Positions 18,070 through 19,517 of a stretch of DNA of 19,517 nucleotides are shown here, piece after piece. A program made the position numbers and the translations under genes. The notes under the pieces were generated by a model. The model was not told where the DNA came from and ran no database searches. It saw only the letters and a program-made list of their open reading frames with translations. The DNA comes from Nitriliruptoraceae bacterium. GTDB taxonomy: Bacteria > Actinomycetota > Nitriliruptoria > Nitriliruptorales > Nitriliruptoraceae. How positions within the stretch are numbered: position 1 is the first letter of the stretch; each line of letters starts with the position of its first letter. Location of the stretch: positions 1 to 19,517 of the forward strand of contig PWEU01000262.1 of NCBI GenBank assembly GCA_003554005.1, given 5' to 3'.

Positions 18070-19517
18070 GTGAGCGATGTCATCCGCGCGGCCGAGGGAC
18101 ACCTGCGCGCCCTGGCCGGTGACGACGCCGTGCTCCGCGACGACCAGGCCGTCGCGATCACCGCGCTGGTCGACGACCGCGCGCGGGCGCTCGTGGTCCA
18201 GCGCACCGGGGGGGGCAAGTCCGCGGTGTACTTCATCGCCACCCGGCTGCTGCGGGACCGCGGTGCCGGTCCGACCCTGATCGTCTCCCCGCTGCTCGCG
18301 CTGATGCGCGACCAGCTGGCAGCCGCCGGCCGAATGGGCCTGGCGGCGGCGACCATCAACTCCCCCAACCCCGACGACTGGCGGACGATCGAGGCCGCGA
18401 CCCAGCGCGGCGAGGTGGACCTGCTGCTGATCTCCCCCGAGCGGCTGAACCACCCCCGGTTCCGACGGGAGATCCTGGAACGGTTGGTGGGGGAGATCGG
18501 CATGCTCGTGATCGACGAGGCCCACTGCATCTCCGATCACGGCCATGACTTCCGGCCCGACTACCGCCGCATCGGCGACGTGCTGGACCTGCTGGCCACC
18601 CGCCGCTCGGCGGCGGTCCCGGTCCTGGCCTGCACGGCGACGGCCACCGACCGCGTCGTCACCGACGTCGCCGAGCAGCTGCGGGACGTGACCCCGGCCG
18701 GCGGCGCGGGTCGGGACACGCTCGTGCTGCGCGGGGCACTCGCCCGTGACACCCTCGAGCTCCACGTCGTCCACCGCGACCGCCACGAGGAGCGGCTGGC
18801 GTTCCTGGCGGCCTACCTCCGGCAACGCGCCCCGGAGGGTCGTTCCGGGATCATCTACACCCTCACCGTCGCCGAGGCGGAGCGCACCGCCGCCTTCCTC
18901 ACCGAGGTCGGGTGCGATGTCGTCGCCTACACCTCCCGCCTGGACCCCGCCGCGCGGACCGCTATCGAGGACGCGCTCGGTGACAACGCCTACGACGCGG
19001 TCGTGGCCACCACCGCGTTGTCGATGGGCTACGACAAGCCCGACCTCGGGTTCGTCGTCCCCCTCGGTGCGCCGTCGTCGCCGGTCGCCTACTACCAGGC
19101 CATCGGACGGGCCGGACGCGGCGGCCAGCCCACCGACGTGGTGTGTCTTCCCACGGCCAACGACGCCACCCTCTGGGACCACTTCGACGTCGCCGGTGTT
19201 CCCACCCAGGCCGAGGTGGAGGAGATCCTCACCGCCCTGGGCGACGCGGAGGGGCCCCTGTCGCTGCCCCGGCTGGAGACCCGGGTGAACATCCGCCGGA
19301 CCCGCCTGGAGCTGCTGCTGAAGGTCCTCGACGTGGACGGCAACGTGGTGCGGGACGAGCGGGGCTACGCCGCCACCGGCACCGCGTACGACCACGACCA
19401 CGCCCGCTACGAGCGGCTGCTGGCGGGGCGCCGTACCGAACGCCGCGTGATGCTGCGCTACCTCGACCCGACGGGTACCGACTGCCTGATGGAGCTGCTC
19501 ACCCGGGCGCTGGACGA
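18070..19517 (+). CDS. RecQ/SftH-like superfamily II DNA helicase, 3' truncated
   Basis: 482 residues are in the window; the frame is open at its edge. Order of motifs: LRDDQAVAI (22-30, Q-motif-like), RTGGGKSAVYF (45-55, Walker A), SPLLALMRDQ (motif Ia), VIDEAHCISDHGHDFRPDY (147-165, motif II with the RecQ aromatic loop, where the usual Trp is His), ACTATATDR (motif III), ATTALSMGYDKPD (motif V) and YYQAIGRAGRGGQ (motif VI). This is a 3'-5' ATP-driven DNA helicase acting in repair. Sequence after motif VI lacks the RecQ zinc cysteines in the usual place and resembles instead the SftH group of actinomycetes, whose zinc module lies further on, beyond the window. GTG 18070 follows AGGGGGG. Confidence 0.88.
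   Translation, partial: MSDVIRAAEGHLRALAGDDAVLRDDQAVAITALVDDRARALVVQRTGGGKSAVYFIATRLLRDRGAGPTLIVSPLLALMRDQLAAAGRMGLAAATINSPNPDDWRTIEAATQRGEVDLLLISPERLNHPRFRREILERLVGEIGMLVIDEAHCISDHGHDFRPDYRRIGDVLDLLATRRSAAVPVLACTATATDRVVTDVAEQLRDVTPAGGAGRDTLVLRGALARDTLELHVVHRDRHEERLAFLAAYLRQRAPEGRSGIIYTLTVAEAERTAAFLTEVGCDVVAYTSRLDPAARTAIEDALGDNAYDAVVATTALSMGYDKPDLGFVVPLGAPSSPVAYYQAIGRAGRGGQPTDVVCLPTANDATLWDHFDVAGVPTQAEVEEILTALGDAEGPLSLPRLETRVNIRRTRLELLLKVLDVDGNVVRDERGYAATGTAYDHDHARYERLLAGRRTERRVMLRYLDPTGTDCLMELLTRALD

Noticed and set aside
17500..19401. 633-codon minus-strand frame opposite the helicase gene
   Set aside because: It mirrors a helicase with all motifs and then runs into another frame of the M20 gene; no homology-like content of its own.

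Overview
The window is about 19.5 kb of very GC-rich DNA, densely coded, with G/C-ending codons, frequent GTG starts, strong AGGAG-type ribosome sites and weak -35 boxes. Together with an Actinobacteria-type DUF4916 Nudix protein, an SftH/RecQ-like helicase and a group III phosphofructokinase, this points to an actinomycete. A deep-branching lineage such as the Nitriliruptoria is possible, but I cannot fix it from sequence alone. I see no rRNA, tRNA, CRISPR array, transposase or phage gene; it reads as chromosomal backbone.

Layout. 1-618: 3' end of an FAD-linked oxidase. 639-2729: an Lrp/AsnC regulator divergent from a PLP-dependent group II amino acid decarboxylase, with shared control sites between them. 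2797-3479: two overlapping DUF202 membrane proteins. 3542-4678: a DUF4916 Nudix-like protein and a YbhB/PEBP protein on the minus strand. 4844-6142: an MFS transporter. 6178-6591: a small lipoprotein. 6788-7939: a single-domain phosphofructokinase whose active-site residues predict pyrophosphate use. 8117-8890: a TauE/SafE membrane protein. 8891-9778: almost 0.9 kb without a credible gene but rich in short stem-loops. 9779-11362: an AAA ATPase and a small zinc metalloprotease. 11435-14205: methylglyoxal synthase followed 17 bp later by a 752-residue phosphofructokinase. 14366-15778: two convergent acidic lipoproteins. 16013-16546: a macro-domain gene broken by an in-frame TAG. 16611-17861: an M20 amidohydrolase. 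18070-end: a RecQ-like helicase, cut by the window edge.

The most remarkable object is the 752-residue phosphofructokinase. It is a head-to-tail duplication with the architecture of animal and fungal PFK-1: an intact ATP-type N-terminal half, including the SEWxDLL insertion known from eukaryotic enzymes, and a C-terminal half that has lost the catalytic aspartates. It is apparently co-transcribed with methylglyoxal synthase, and a second, PPi-type phosphofructokinase lies 4 kb away. The window therefore holds an unusual set of genes for the fructose-6-P / fructose-1,6-bisP / DHAP node: a probably reversible PPi enzyme, a probably allosteric ATP enzyme, and the methylglyoxal overflow valve.

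Two genes look damaged or recoded as sequenced: the macro-domain gene (internal amber) and the AMIN-like lipoprotein (its frame runs past its natural end into the antisense of its neighbour, explicable by one base in a C5 run).
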